NCBI RefSeq assembly: GCF_001039355.2
Contig: NW_019776128.1
Span: 1-64,000, forward strand
DNA length: 64,000 nucleotides
From: Lingula anatina
Taxonomy: Eukaryota; Brachiopoda; Lingulata; Lingulida; Lingulidae
Direction: 5' to 3'
Positions within the stretch are counted from its first letter, which is position 1, and each line of letters opens with the position of its first letter. A program made the position numbers and the translations under genes. The notes beneath the pieces were generated by a model. It made no database searches. It saw only the letters and a program-made list of their open reading frames with translations, and was not told where the DNA came from. Shown piece after piece: positions 21,747 to 32,327 of the stretch.

Positions 21747-24042
21747 CGTAACTAGGATTCAATGTCCGTGGGACGAAGGCTCCTAAGTAACGCATGTACT
21801 ACGTGAAGTAACGCACGCCCTAATGGGACGTTTAGTCCTTACATTTTAGTAACGCATGTCCTATATATAGTTTACACCGAGAAATGACATTAATAAATAC
21901 ATATAGAGATATACTAGATTTAAGATATAATAAACGCTTGCTTTATTTCACTTTATTTCAATATATTCGATGTTTTTACTTTCTGATAGGCAGTTTATAT
22001 ACATATTTTAAATGAAAAAAAAAAAAAAAAAAACGGTTCCCATTGTTTTTTCTTCATTAATCTTATTTTTCTTGTAGTAAACGCATATTTTTGCATGTGT
22101 CATTGACCTTCTAAGGCCTTCAAATGAGGGAAAATCGCTTTACATAATTTATTACAGCAGAAAACCAAACGGCCAAAGTAAAAATATCAGTACATTTTGA
22201 GATAATACTTTCCAATAATAATAATATATTCCAATGATCAGAAAGAAAATGTGTTAAATATTTATTTTAATTTTAAGGCCACATTTTTAAAAATTATTTT
22301 AATTGGTGACATTCTGCGCGCGCACCGATTTTCGTCCGTTCTCTGAAAAAAAATCACCCCCAACGAAGTCGGTTGTCACAAACGTCGTTATTGAATTACC
22401 GGAAAAGTAAAGAGGATAGCGTGGCAAGCGTCGAAGCTTGACACAGTCAGTACTTCTGTACCAGTTTGAACCCTTTCAGTCAGACTCGTGAAGACCAGAG
22501 AGAAGGCTGTGACACTCTACAATTTCTAGATTTAACTTCCTTAGAGTTGTAAGTAATGTAATATTATAATTATTATACAACATACTTCAGGTATAGAAGC
22601 TAAATTGTCACATTATGAGTAAGCTAAGTAATGCAAATAATTTATTTATTATAGAAAGGTGTTGTTTTGGGCACTCAGGGTTTGGTCACAGCTATCTAAA
22701 GCGCATACTTCCAGCACATGCAGCAGTAGGGTGGAATTAATATTTTACAGCAAATCAGGCAGAGTAAGAATAATCAATCAGTTACTCTAACAATACGGTC
22801 ATCAGCACAATTTTGAAATTTTATAAATCTATGTCCTTTATTTTATTTTCATTTACTGTCATTTATTGTCATAAACCTTTGCATTATATTCTTTCAGAAA
22901 ATATATTTACAGTGTTTTATTTGCTTGTGCAGTGAAAAAGATAAGAAGCAGGTTTACAAATTGCCTGAGATTATCTTTTGTTCTATTATTGTACATGAAG
23001 ACTGAAGTGACGTAGAGTTGATCTTATATAAAGAAATGATTAATCATCAAATACAATATCATTGCACATTTATCACAAGTGTCAAATAATTTTTTTCTAA
23101 AATGTTGTCTAGCTTTTCCAGTATATTAATTCGAAGCCTACATCAAAGCACTGATAAATCAGTTTTTTCACGCTACATTAAATGATAAGAAAAAAAGTAA
23201 CCTGACATTGAATTTATATGTTTACTGTACACTATATTATATACATATTCCACTGGCATGTTTATTGCACAATGGTTTCAGACTACATGGAATTTGAATT
23301 TAGATATGATCTCGGTTTTTCACATACTATAAATGCATATGAAATACTCATTTCTTGTAAAATGTTTTCATGCTTTGCTAACATATATTGAAGTGTCTAT
23401 CAAAATTAATTATGAACATAATTTCTCCATTTTGTTCCCTGTGGAACCTATAACATTTTGGTTCAACGTCAAATATACAGTGAATGCTAACATACCTAGT
23501 GCTGTCCTGATTACATACAAGGCTTGTAATCAAAGCTCGCAATTGAAAGTTGCTTCAATTGTTAAATCGAGACGTAGTCTGTCAAAGAGGGTGGGGCTAT
23601 TCCTACAAGAGATTTGTCACTGGATTGGTCTTCAACAGTGTTGACTAGACACTCCAACAGTTGGTGGACATAACCGAAAAATATTTTAAAGTAATTAAAA
23701 TATAAGCGTAACTGTTATAATGAACTTAATTATTGACAGCACAACCACGTTTATGAGTAACTTTTAAAAGCAGCATTAGTGAGGAATGCAAACTATATAC
23801 ACTTATAGTGAAGTTCCAAAGTATTTTTAACCCATGTAATTTTAAAAAGAGTATCCAAATGTCTTAGATTGAAGAGAATTTTCAGGATCACCCAAATTTA
23901 ACAAAAGCCGCAGTGTAACAATGTGGAATGATATGTGGATGTGCCCACATCTTACACATTGATCATAATTTGACTTACTGCAGGGTTACACAGACAAGGG
24001 AAATCTGCATTTTTTTCATAGCTCAGTAGGTGCGCCTACCAC
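21747..24042. other. AT-rich sequence with a GC-richer patch
   Basis: A poly-A run lies at 22015-22033. The patch 22310-22555 is richer in CpG and ends in GTT|GTAAGT, which could be a non-coding first exon with its donor, but nothing downstream confirms it. The 103-codon frame at 23333-23644 shows no domain. Confidence 0.35.
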
Positions 24043-24043
24043 A

Positions 24044-24113
<70 letters not shown>
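24043..24113. repeat. (TA)n microsatellite
   Basis: Pure TA dinucleotide tract of about 70 bases. Confidence 0.92.
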
Positions 24114-24116
<3 letters not shown>

Positions 24117-24344
24117 CACCTTTAAACTTTTTCAGATTTAGCACACAAATATCACTTACCTTACACACAGATCTCTTCCTAAAAGCAGTCCTACTAGTAG
24201 GCCTACTGGTATTTTTTTCTCTCCAGCCTCAACTGAATGAGTTAATGATAATTCAGCTGCAATATGCAGGTTAATGGTCGGAACTGCGTCTGGTAGTAAA
24301 GTTTAACATTTTATTTCTTCTTCTTTCCCCATATTTTTCAATTG

Positions 24345-24554
24345 TCAGAACTTCAGCGGGTACCACGAAGTCACAAAAAGTTTCTCACATAGCACCATCC
24401 TCTTCAACGGCCGGTCAAAATCTTTACGTGCCACGCGAACAAAATTGATCCATTTCCTTCTCAATTCCTGATTTCGATGGAATGAAACTTCGCCAATAGA
24501 CCTCCTGGTGTGTCCGTACGCCACAAAATAGCGTCCTTTGCCTCTCTTCAACAT
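24345..24554 (-). pseudogene. Degenerate THAP-type zinc-finger fragment
   Basis: The minus-strand frame reads YFVAYGHTRRS, EVSFHRNQELRRKWINFV, RKDFDRPLKRMVLCEKLF. The VSFHR-xx-xx-RKW-xx-FV block, the DF-xP-xx-xx-LCxxxF block and their spacing fit a THAP domain, the C2CH DNA-binding finger of THAP proteins and P-element-like transposases. The two N-terminal cysteines appear replaced (Y and H in place of C) and the final histidine is a leucine, so it could not bind zinc. Probably a dead copy of a THAP gene or P-like transposase. Confidence 0.55.
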
Positions 24555-24725
24555 GATTCACTTAGAATGATGAGAAATACAACCCACTTCAAGCTTCTAA
24601 TTTATTCAGCAACATGGCGGTGAAACGGGTGTACCAAATACATTGCGTCATTTCCGTTTTAGCAAGTTTGATCCAGTCGCGTTCAGGTAACTTGTTTGGC
24701 ATTATCGTCACCGCTATTTCCGGTG

Positions 24726-24860
24726 TAACAGTAATCCAAGTCCCCCAGGTCCGTAGGACTAACATTTCTTGGGGATAGAAGTCCTAAGGGCTCATAATAA
24801 GAGTAGGTAGGACTTGTATTACTGTCAGAGTTTTATTCCTGTTACACCATGACAGTAATT
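24726..24860. repeat. Small inverted repeats round ACAGTAATNCAAGTCC
   Basis: ACAGTAATCCAAGTCC near 24729 is matched, with one mismatch, by GGACTTGTATTACTGT near 24812, and a further related arm (GACAGTAATTTAAGTCC) follows near 24849. This fits the end structure of a small foldback element, but exact borders are unclear. Confidence 0.5.
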
Positions 24861-24984
24861 TAAGTCCGGCCATTTGAAAGTCCTACCCTTAGGCAATAAT
24901 ACTGTTAAATGATAAAACTATAAATGTATATAAAATCCTTCTGGTGAGCCATATATCAGACAAAAAATGAGAGGTTGGCAACTT

Positions 24985-25075
24985 CAGCTCGTCTGTGTAG
25001 TGGTTAGCGTGCAATTCCGTAAGCTAAAAATTCTTGCATCGTTCTGTTAAATCTATGGGTTCGAGATCTACCTTT
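24985..25075 (+). repeat. tRNA-like SINE head (A and B boxes)
   Basis: The sequence has TGTAGTGGTTAGCGTG (A-box-like, near 24996) and GGGTTCGAGATCTACC (B-box-like, near 25057), the spacing and wording of the RNA polymerase III promoter in tRNA-derived SINEs. It does not fold obviously into a full cloverleaf and is not called a functional tRNA. Its 3' body is not delimited. Confidence 0.5.
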
Positions 25076-25240
25076 GACAAGACCTTACCACCCTTCCCCC
25101 TATTTATTATTTGTCACGCACACTGTCACGCACAGATCTCAAGTCACACACAAGTTTAGATTATACCTGAAGCTGTAGTCCATTAATAATATGGCCCTTG
25201 CCGTTATGTTTTTAACTGCATTGTTTATGGAGGAATACAA

Positions 25241-25241
<1 letters not shown>

Positions 25242-25324
<83 letters not shown>
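25242..25324. repeat. (AAT)n/(ATT)n compound microsatellite at a LINE 3' end
   Basis: About ten AAT units change into a long ATT tract. On the minus strand this directly follows the 3' region of the LINE fragment 25405-26160, as many LINE 3' ends do. Confidence 0.88.
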
Positions 25325-25404
25325 GTTTTTCTGCTTTGATAACATGTCGTAAAGAGCCGGGCCCAAACAATGGTCCTGAGGCGCTAGAGGGTAGTTGTTC
25401 CTTT

Positions 25405-26160
25405 CTACTTCATTGATAGCACCCTCCGTAGTATATGTGTTGTGCCGAGCAGGACTATCTTCTGGACTTCGTGGATGTTGATGTTTCCAGGGATTTTGTC
25501 GGTGTATTTCTCTAATCCCTCCTTCACAAGTCCCAGAGCTCCAGTGACCACAGGCATTGTTATGGTCTTTGTTCCCCACATTCTGTTGATCTCGATCTCC
25601 AGGTCCTTGTACTTTGACAGTTTTTCTGTGACTTTGACAGAGGTGTTGCGTTCTGATGGTATTGGCATGTCTATAAGAGTGCATTCCTTGTTTTTCTTGT
25701 TCTTGATGACGATATCTGGTCTATTCGCTTTGATCTCTCTGTCGGTTTGTATGGGCATGTCCCATAGGATGGTGATCTCATTGTTCTCAGTGACTGTGTT
25801 GGGCTGATGTTCATACCATTTGTCAGCCGTCTTGATCTTGTATTCCCTGCAGATCTTCCAATGCAGGTAGATTGCTGCTTTGTTATGTCGGTGAATGTAC
25901 TCTGTCTTTGCCAGATTTGGGCATCCTGAGATGATGTGGTCAATGGTCTCTTCATATCTTCCACAGATCCTACATTGTGGGTCAGTTCCATCTTTGATGA
26001 TGTGATGGTGGTAGGCTCTAGTGGCCAGACTCTGGTCTTGTGCAGCAATGATCAGGCCTTCTGTCTCATCTTTTAGTCCGTTTGTCTTAAGCCATTTGTT
26101 GGTCTTTTCTTTTTCTACATCTGCCTCTTTGGTCTTTCTTGGGTACTTTCCATGTATTGG
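25405..26160 (-). pseudogene. R2-group LINE C-terminus (CCHC knuckle and restriction-like endonuclease)
   Basis: One minus-strand frame is open for about 750 bases to a stop at 25405. In order it shows EADVEKEKTNKWLK, AAQDQSLATRAYHHHII, the zinc knuckle CRICGRYEETIDHIISGCP, then LHWKICREYKIKTADKWYEH and RPDIVIKNKKNKECTLIDMP, SKYKDLEIEINRMW and VQKIVLLGTTHILRRVLS. The knuckle followed by an RPD-xx-D pair is the signature of the restriction-like endonuclease that ends the single ORF of R2/R4/NeSL-group non-LTR retrotransposons, used to nick the target DNA. The reverse transcriptase is missing: the copy is cut off at a microsatellite (26163-26201), so it is a 5'-truncated insertion. Its coding frame is still unbroken, suggesting a fairly young insertion. 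Confidence 0.78.
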
Positions 26161-26161
26161 C

Positions 26162-26162
<1 letters not shown>

Positions 26163-26201
<39 letters not shown>

Positions 26202-26202
26202 T
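26163..26202. repeat. (ATT)n microsatellite at the truncated end of the LINE
   Basis: ATT trinucleotide tract lying exactly where the R2-group LINE frame ends, so the LINE fragment has trinucleotide tracts on both sides. Confidence 0.9.
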
Positions 26203-27221
26203 GGTCTCACGGAGTGTTGTATAACATTTTGAGAATTATGTGCAGGTGTGGAAAACTCGGGCACTACAGGCATAAGCAAAAATGCCTGTGGTCGTAGATA
26301 TTAACATATACTTGATCAGTTGGGTGTGAAATATACAGGTAAAACGGACAAAAGAACGTAGCTGTGAACTTAAGAACATCACCAAGAAAAGTGATGTGAT
26401 ATTTCAAGTGTGGACACAGCTTGTTTTGAAGAAATGTTTTTGATCTCAGTTATTTATTTTTTTCCAACTCAGGATAAGAGAAAAAGTACAGACAGGCTCT
26501 TTAATGAACTCATTCTAAAACATGTCCAGATAAAAACACAATGAGTTAAATGTTTTTAAATATCACTAATTAGATAGCTGGTCTGCTGATGAGTCATGTT
26601 TACACTTACGAGCCCAAGCATTTTACAAAACTGTTGTACACGAGCTATCATTAAAATAATAAAATGATTTTCGATTTTTAGTGATAATATGGCACATATA
26701 CCGAGCCTTTTGTTCTCCGTCACTAATAACTTACAACTGGCTCAACCAATGAGTAGAGTTCAGAATATAAAATTTGTAATATAAAAATTAAAATGTTTGT
26801 CAAAGTACATACAGGACAGGACCCTTACATTCAATCTTACGTTAGCAAGATTGCAATATTAATCTTGCCCAGGCAGATTTGAAATATGCTTGGATTTCAA
26901 TCTTGCTTGTGACAAATGCATACAATATATGTTTAACATATTTCAAGAGTACCAAAACATTTTCAATCTATTCACATGCTTGAAAACTAACCAGATCTTC
27001 CCGACGCTATGGTCGAACGATCAACACAAGAAAAAAAAACTGTCACATGATTTTGATTTTTGTTACACGTGTTTGTACAAATAATAAATAAATAAATAAA
27101 TAACACCAGGAACTTGTATTTTGGCCGGATTGATTGCACCTTTTGAAGACCATTTCTTTTGTGAGGTTCAATGTGTCTTTTTACAGTTATGATTATATCT
27201 GCAATTTGTTTGTGTTCCCAG
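26203..27221. other. Unassigned sequence
   Basis: No gene seen. Short (AAAT)n tract at about 27083-27104. Confidence 0.5.
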
Positions 27222-27325
27222 GCTGTTTTGGTGATAGATAGCATGCAGAAACTAATATACGATTGTACATCAAAGCTTGAGAAGGTGAAACGCCTTGAGA
27301 AGGATCTGGAGCAAATACTTAGCAG
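27222..27325 (+). CDS. Possible coiled-coil exon
   Basis: Bounded by TTCCCAG| and |GTAAAT. Reads AVLVIDSMQKLIYDCTSKLE then KVKRLEKDLEQILS, a heptad-like pattern with a run of charged residues, ending in phase 2. It does not join the 20418 candidate in frame. If the next acceptor is the TTCCACAG| near 28515, the joined frame stops after about nine residues. Unrecognised. Confidence 0.33.
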
Positions 27326-27567
27326 GTAAATTTGCCAATTTTGATGTTGTATTAAGTAATGTTTAACAGCAAAATCGACGTAAAATTTTAATTATTCACA
27401 ACAGATAACACGAACATTAAGAATGACTTCACTTTTTGCTAAACATAAAAACTAATTGCAAAACAACTAGAAAGCCCTGTAACTAAGAGTGGCATAAATA
27501 ACAGACCACTAAGAAAACATATAGTAGTAGTATATAAGGAGTTCTACAGGCCCCAAAATCGAGGGAT
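27326..27567. other. Short unassigned interval before the foldback element
   Basis: Intron-like or intergenic; nothing recognised. Confidence 0.4.
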
Positions 27568-27968
27568 AGCATATGAAACAAGCATGTTTCAAATATGCTA
27601 ATTAGTTCTCAAATCGAAGCAGATTTGAAGCATGCTTGCAGTATGATTGCAATAGTCTACTGCGCTGGAGTATCTACTGCGTTTTCTTGCGGGTAGACAG
27701 CATATTTCTGTCCTCAGAATCACTAGCGAGAGGAGTTACAGCGTATCCTTTAAGTTTTCCAGCCTAAAACTGAGGTGTCTGAAATTCTGATGGGCTTGTC
27801 TCCATTAAAAGTACATGTGACAATAAATGCTGATTTTCTTTCTCCTGAAGTCAATTTGTAGACGATTTCTCGTATCTTCCACTATCTTCCAAGATAAATT
27901 TTGGTCAACTCTCATTTGTTTGCTTATAATTTACCTTTGGCATTGTTAAAAATTGAAAGCCTACCAGC

Positions 27969-28000
<32 letters not shown>

Positions 28001-28137
28001 TCGCAGTAGATACTCCAGCGCAGTAGACTACTGCAATCATACTGCAAACGATAGTAGACTACTGCAATCATACTGCAAACATGCTTCAAATCTGCTTCGA
28101 TTTGGGAGCTAATTAGCATATTTGAAACATGCTTCTA
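27568..28137. mobile_element. Foldback element with inverted arms over 100 bases long
   Basis: The left arm (about 27568-27680: TAGCATAT, CATGTTTCAAATATGCTAAT, ATTTGAAGCATGCTTGCAGT, ATGATTGCAATAGTCTACTG, CGCTGGAGTATCTACTGCG) is mirrored by the right arm (about 28000-28137), which begins CGCAGTAGATACTCCAGCGC. Part of the right arm is duplicated in tandem (AGTAGACTACTGCAATCATA, twice). A poly-A tract sits at 27970-28000. No coding content. Sequence from its family is also found at 28196-28306 and just beyond the IAP gene. Confidence 0.8.
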
Positions 28138-28195
28138 TCATGCTGCTAATCCACTGCATTAATGCTCCTCTCTGTACAAACCTATGTACTTTTTG

Positions 28196-28306
28196 GAGTA
28201 GAATTGCAGTAGGCTATGCTCCATTTCTACTGCAAATATGATCCACACCACTACTGCGTTAATGTTTTTTTGCTACTTCGATACTATTGCATTTTCGTGC
28301 GGGTAT
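28196..28306 (+). repeat. Dispersed repeat, copy 1
   Basis: AGAATTGCAGTAGGCTAT, ATTTCTACTGCAAATATG, CCACACCACTACTGCGTTAA, TTTGCTACTTCGATACT and GCATTTTCGTGCGGG occur in this order here and again at 46190-46300. Confidence 0.85.
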
Positions 28307-29395
28307 CGTCTACACATTTTATCGCTTTCTTCTGAAATTCTAATTTATTCATTACAACAGCCAAAATAAAACTTTCACCGGTAGTACTTCTACTAGACTT
28401 ATTGTCCATAACGTCTTAACAGTTGACATCATAAGGGTACTGTTAGCACCGTTTCAATCGCCTGAGTGACACAAGAACTCATTGAGAAATTAATTTCACT
28501 CTTATTCTTCCACAGATCGGCCTCAGGGTACAGAACATTCTGGTAAATACCAGGGATAAAACAGAAATTGAGAAATATACTGGTGTATTAATATTAGCCA
28601 AAAAGGAAAATGATTATGTACTAGAATGGCAAGAATTACTCGCACATTTTAGCTTGGGTCGACACACTCCCCTTGAAAGCTTTTGGCTACCTCTTTGCAT
28701 CTTCAGTCGCAAGGAGGTTGCCATAGGTTTTAAAGCGGTGGCATAATGTTTCTAACAGGTCTCCAGCGATCGCAGACACACGAAGGTCATTTTTGTGCTC
28801 TGAAAACCAGTGCCGAAAAAGATGGAAAATATCAGTATCCTAAAGGTGGCCTATCAAACATTCTTGGTTGCCAGTAAGTCGCTATAACGATAAGCATACC
28901 ACTTGCAACTACAGTGTCGATTGTTGGCATTAAGCCATCTGGTCGCTTTAGCTTCTTATCAGCCGCAAATAGTCGGCAACAGGTCGCTAGAAGATTGCAT
29001 TTAGTCGCTTTGTAGTTAACCGGTTTCTTACCGGTCGCATGCATTTGAAAATATGTTGCTGGAAGGTTGCAAGCGACTGCAATAAAATAAGCGTAGGATG
29101 TTGGTCTGTTTGGGAAAAGACATTTTTATAATTTGTCAAGTATGCCTTTTAAATACCATGATCAAAAAACATAATATTTTAGAAAAATAAAACATAAATT
29201 GCATGCGTTGGCAAGATTGAACACTAGATGTCAAGGTTTATATACGCAACGTATTTTAAACGTATGAATCAAAAAAAAAAATAATAATAATATAAGAGAC
29301 CAAGTATTTAAACAAGAAAATATTAAGGGGTAATATAAGATAAATAAGGATTAAAATACATTCAAATTTGTTTTTTTTTTTATTATTATTATTAT
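28307..29395. other. Unassigned, partly repeat-like sequence
   Basis: A plus-strand frame stays open from about 28516 to 28746 after a TTCCACAG acceptor (IGLRVQNILVNTRDK at the start), without recognisable domain. The stretch 28850-29090 is built of GTTGC/GTCGC words resembling, in part, 29735-30040. Confidence 0.35.
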
Positions 29396-29545
29396 TACAG
29401 CGACGATGTAGTCTGTTTAAAAGCTCGTTAAACATTGCTGGTTCTTTTCTTAGGAAGAAAATGAAGTATTCCTGATTTTCAAGCTCAAGTTCTTTCATCA
29501 TATGTTCGTAATCGTTACAGAAGGGACGTCTTGCAATCCAGCATT
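29396..29545 (-). pseudogene. PIF/Harbinger (HARBI1-like) transposase N-terminal fragment
   Basis: The minus-strand frame reads WIARRPFCNDYEHMMKELEL then ENQEYFIFFLRKEPAMF and NELLNRLHRRC. The ARRP-xx-xx-xxLxxEL-xxE-xxF-xxFxR-xPAMF-xELLxRL pattern is the usual start of PIF/Harbinger transposases and their domesticated relative HARBI1. The frame runs into an (ATT)n tract, after which the match ends, so the DDE core is missing. Confidence 0.68.
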
Positions 29546-29710
29546 TTCGAGTTTACTTACTTATTTATTTTTCTTCCCAGGTAAGCAAAGCCAATGATAA
29601 TAGCAGTCACCACGTTCGCATCTTTTTGAAAAGAGGCTATTTAATTATACATTTTTGTCTTCCGAGAGGGGAATTTATGAGAAAGCAGCTGCCGTCACAA
29701 GTTTGCAATA

Positions 29711-30133
29711 TATATATATATATATATTTTGTACGACCTTATTGCTACCGGGGGTAGCAGTTGGCAAGCAAACGCTGCAGTTCTGCAACCGCTTTTCTAT
29801 CACCAAGCGGTTGTAGATAGATTGTTCAGCGCTTGGCCAACGGTGTGCGATTGGTTACCTATAATCTATAGAAGATGGTCTATAAGAGGTTGCAGACACC
29901 ATACTGCAACCTTCTTGCAACCGGTTTGCGACTGCTGGCCGACCAGAATATCCCAAAGCTTCTTAAGTAGCTCGCAAAGTGATATCAAGCGTCCACCAGA
30001 TTCTGTAGTTGCAAAAAGGTTGCAAGCGCAGTGTAACCCAGGCTAAACATTGGAAGTGATTAATGCCCTTCTAGTATGTGACGCCAGAAAATAGGCAAAA
30101 CTTCTTTATTTTGTAAAAAAAAACTGGAAAGAA
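29711..30133. repeat. (TA)n tract and GTTGCAA-rich repeat
   Basis: A short TA tract (29711-29727) is followed by about 310 bases rich in TTGCAACC words. The open plus-strand frame (29729-30046) has unusual composition and is best explained by the repeats. Possibly a small element related to 28850-29090. Confidence 0.45.
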
Positions 30134-30178
<45 letters not shown>

Positions 30179-30180
30179 TT
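30134..30180. repeat. (AAT)n microsatellite tail of the CR1-like LINE
   Basis: AAT tract that, on the minus strand, is the 3' tail of the LINE at 30181-33290. CR1/L2-type elements commonly end in short tandem repeats rather than poly-A. Confidence 0.85.
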
Positions 30181-30405
30181 ATTTTTCTATGGCGCATTCC
30201 ATTAAAAATCTCAACATTTACTTAAAAGAGCTAACTAACACAATATTAGTATAAGAACACATTACAAATTTAAAGGACTAAGAACTAATTTAAAGAACCA
30301 ATTATTTCATATTCTAAAATGATAAGAAACTAAAGTGACAACATTTAAAATTAATCATAAAATTACAGTACACCTTATTAAAAACTAAGATTAACTATAT
30401 AATAG

Positions 30406-31770
30406 TTACTGATAGGCTATTCTAAAAATATGAGTTTTCAAAAGCTTTTTAAAAGTATCTATGTCACCTGCTTCTCGTATTTCAGAGGGTAAGGTGTTCC
30501 AAACTTTGGGTGCATATATCATAAATGCCCTTTCACCGTAAAATTTACCAGCTTTTTTCTCTAAGACACTGTGTTCTAAAAGTAAATGACTAAAAGTTGA
30601 AGACCTGGTAACTCTTCCATGATGATGTTGCTTCATAAGTTCTGAGATATAAAGTGGTTTATTCTCAGTGACTGCTTTAAAAATGACACATAAAATTTTA
30701 AATAAAATTCTCTCTCTTACTGGAAGCCAGTGAAGTTCCATCAAAACAGGTGTTATATGCTCTCGGCTGTTCCATCCCATTTTAGTTACCAGCCTAGCTG
30801 CAGAATTTTGAATTAATTGAAGTTTGTTCCGATGATTTTTGCCTAAACCATATAAGAGACTGTTGCAATAATCAAGCTTAGAAGTAATCAAAGCATGGAC
30901 TAGTTTTTCAGTTGAAGTTTTGTCCAGTAAGTCTCGTATCTTACTAATTCGCCAAAGTGAGTATGATGCTGATTTGCAAATTTCAGAGATCCGTCTATCC
31001 ATAGTTACATATTGATCAAAGGTGACACCTAAATCTTTCACATAGCTAGATGGATTGATGTTGACACCACCGATACAAATATCAGATTTCATTGCATTTC
31101 CACTGTCTGACTTAGACCTAGATGTAAACCATATTAGTTCAGTTTTTCCATCATTTAGTGCTAGCATGTTTGTTTTCATCCAATTCCGGATCTCAACTAG
31201 ACAGGTTTCTATTGAAGTGATAGCCATGGAGCGATTACTTTCACTTGTGACATAAATTTGAGTGTCATCAGCAAAAATGACAGTGTTGAGACCATGTGTA
31301 ACTATAATGTCTTCTATTGGTAGCATATACAATGAGAAGAGCAATGGACCTAGCACAGACCCCTGAGGGACACCATACTCTAAAGTAGTGGGCTCTGATA
31401 GCAACGACTCAATTGACACCTTTTGTGTTCGATCTTTTAGATATGAGGTTAACCAATTAAGTACTAAATCATTTACTCCAAATCGGTACTGTAGTCTGTG
31501 CAGAAGTATGTTGTGGTCAATGGTGTCGAATGCAGCAGACAGATCTAAAAGGACTAAAATAACATCTTTTTGTTTGTCTAAGGAAAGCATGATGTCATTA
31601 TGAACCCTTAGGAGAGCTGTTTCTGTGCTATGTCCTTCTCTATAAGCTGATTGAAACTTGCCATATAGACTATTATGAGCTAGATAGTTATTCAGTTGTA
31701 TACATGCCATTTTCTCAAGAAACTTCCCTAAGAAGGGCAAGTTTGATATCGGTCGATAATTTTTAAACAC
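30406..31770 (-). pseudogene. LINE ORF2, reverse transcriptase part
   Basis: 454 codons reading FKNYRPISNLPFLGKFLEK, FQSAYREGHSTETALLRV, VLLDLSAAFDTIDH, EYGVPQGSVLGPLLFSLYM, VIFADDTQIYV, then DLGVTFDQ, SKLDYCNSLLYGL, ARLVTK, LHWLPVRERI and, at the end, APKVWNTLPSEIREA. These are the reverse transcriptase blocks in order: the D in LDLSAAFD and the FADD pair are the catalytic aspartates, both present, followed by the thumb and the C-terminal region typical of CR1/L2 elements. This part is undamaged, but the upstream frameshift separates it from the endonuclease, so this copy cannot make the full protein. Confidence 0.9.
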
Positions 31771-32327
31771 TTGTTTGCAAAGGCCTTGTTTTTTAACAAG
31801 GGTCTAACAATTGCTGTTTTGCAGTTAGATGGGAAGATGCCTGTTTTAAAAGAGAGATTCACTATCTTTAAAATAACTGGGGCCAGAACAGTAATGCACT
31901 CTTTGATAATATGTGTTGGCACAGGATCTAAGGCAGAAGATTTAGAATTCATGCTTTTCATTAATGCTAAAACATCTTCTTCTGATACAGGTGAAAATTC
32001 AGTCAATACTGCATGAGTACAGGTAACTGGGGTTTCTGAGATTTCTACAGAAGAATAAGAAATAAGATCATTTCGAATGCTCTTGATCTTATCTGTAAAG
32101 TAGTTTGAAAAAAGTTGAGGGAGCTCTGAAATTTCCATGTCTGGGAGGACATTCAGTTGAGATGATTTTGATTCCGATATTTGGTCCACGATCTCGAAAA
32201 GTGTTTTCTGATCAGCAGATTCAATACGGGAACGATGATATTCTTTCTTGTGTGCCACAAGAAGAGAGTGATAGTGAGATCGCGCAGATATGAACAATTG
32301 CCGATGAATTTCTAAGTGAGAGTGACC
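31728..32327 (-). pseudogene. LINE ORF2, linker between endonuclease and RT
   Basis: Same frame as the endonuclease after the TAG at 32328: it reads HLEIHRQLFISARSHYHSLL, HKKEYHRSRIE, LPQLFSNYFTDKIKSIRND, SPVSEEDVLALMKSM, LDPVPTHIIKECI and VILKIVNLSFKTGIFP. This is the usual connecting region of CR1-like ORF2 leading into RT block 0/1. Near 31790 one base is missing from an A run and the RT continues in another frame. Confidence 0.85.

Noticed and set aside
24985-25075. Functional tRNA gene
   Set aside because: A- and B-box words are present but no consistent acceptor stem or anticodon arm could be formed, so it is listed as a SINE head.
25139-25684. 181-codon minus frame containing a poly-isoleucine run
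   Set aside because: It runs through the trinucleotide microsatellite and overlaps the R2-group LINE in another frame; the true LINE frame ends at 25405.
25671-26048. 125-codon minus frame over the LINE
   Set aside because: Shadow frame; the zinc-knuckle frame on the same strand reads through the same bases with clear homology.
20418-27325. Joining the exon candidates at 20145, 20418 and 27222 into one gene
   Set aside because: The first two join in phase but the third puts a stop straight after the junction; no frame satisfies all three.
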